Below are positions 14,309 to 14,422 of a stretch of DNA of 14,422 nucleotides, one piece after another. The stretch is from Deltaproteobacteria bacterium (lineage in GTDB: Bacteria; Desulfobacterota; Desulfobacteria; Desulfobacterales; JAFDFH01): assembly GCA_019309945.1 (NCBI GenBank), contig JAFDFH010000021.1:1-14422 (forward strand). The letters are read 5' to 3'. The position numbers and the translations under genes are program-made. How positions within the stretch are numbered: the first letter of the stretch is position 1; every line of letters starts with the position of its first letter. Under the pieces are notes generated by a model. That model saw only the letters and a program-made list of their open reading frames with translations. It did not search any database and was not told the origin of the DNA.

Positions 14309-14422
14309 GAGCCAATTTCAAAACGTCCCATTTTGCCCAATCTCTGCGTCAGGCTCAAATTTTAATCCTCGAAATACTCCATGTATTCCTGTGGTTAAAA
14401 TTTTCGCCTTCCTTGACCTTGA
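14309..14422. repeat. Family A element, divergent copy reaching the window edge (A3)
   Basis: From about 14309 the plus strand follows A1 read on the minus strand: a poorly kept end (GAGCCAATTTCAAAACG), then TTTTGCCCAATCTCTGCGT and GGCTCAAATTTTAATCCTCG. Next come GTGGTTAAAATTTTCGCC and CCTTGACCTTGA at the edge. It is more diverged than A2, and the internal 9-bp stem of A1 is not kept perfectly. It lies just upstream of the PP-loop gene start, leaving about 29 bases between them. The other end of the element is outside the window. Confidence 0.7.

Noticed and set aside
14240..14422. Promoter of the PP-loop gene inside repeat A3 (TTGAAA near 14317)
   Set aside because: No acceptable -10 box is found at 16 to 18 bases. 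The promoter may lie beyond the window or the gene may be part of an upstream operon.
1..14422. CRISPR array, toxin-antitoxin pair, restriction system, prophage or integron
   Set aside because: No regularly spaced direct repeats, integrase, transposase or defence-type motifs are seen on either strand.

Overview
The window looks like chromosomal DNA of a sulfate-reducer-type deltaproteobacterium (Desulfobacterota, probably Desulfobacterales). I infer this from three things: the gene order ffh-rpsP-khpA-rimM-trmD-RNA methyltransferase-rplS-rnhB-yraN-rsmI, the fused NDP-forming acyl-CoA synthetase, and the style of the intergenic repeats. No 16S rRNA or other decisive marker is present, so the assignment is an inference.

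Layout. At the left edge (3-1616, plus strand) lie the C-terminal part of an ABC ATPase with degenerate catalytic motifs and an MlaD/MCE-domain protein, a lipid-transport (Mla-type) module. Convergent to it is a UbiA-family prenyltransferase (1792-2694, minus). Next come a 4'-phosphopantetheinyl transferase (3046-3630, minus) and then a long minus-strand operon, transcribed from a good sigma70-type promoter at 11988-12016. In transcription order it holds ffh, rpsP, khpA, rimM, trmD, a SPOUT-like RNA methyltransferase, rplS, rnhB, yraN, rsmI and an NDP-forming acyl-CoA synthetase. Many junctions are overlapping or closely spaced. Apart from the last gene it is a ribosome-biogenesis and translation operon: signal recognition, S16 and L19, 30S maturation, and tRNA/rRNA methylation. 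Divergent from ffh is rlmN (12090-13145, plus). Convergent to rlmN is a PP-loop ATPase with a C-terminal NFACT-R-like domain (13269-14279, minus), probably an RNA thiolation enzyme.

Repeats. Two unrelated families of short non-coding, inverted-repeat elements sit in the spacers between transcription units. Family A (about 143 bp) is at 1651-1793 (complete), 3652-3711 (half) and 14309-14422 (running off the window). Family B (271 bp) is at 2730-3000 (complete) and 13158-13253 (half). They alternate A-B-A and B-A along the two flanks and are absent from the tight operon and from the divergent ffh/rlmN promoter region. They look like MITE- or REP-like elements and are the least explained part of the window.

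I see no tRNA, rRNA, CRISPR array, transposase, prophage or defence genes. Most of the window is housekeeping, and I do not see a convincing new multi-gene system. The points best worth a second look are the two repeat families, the catalytically degenerate ATPase beside MlaD, and the PP-loop/NFACT-R fusion.
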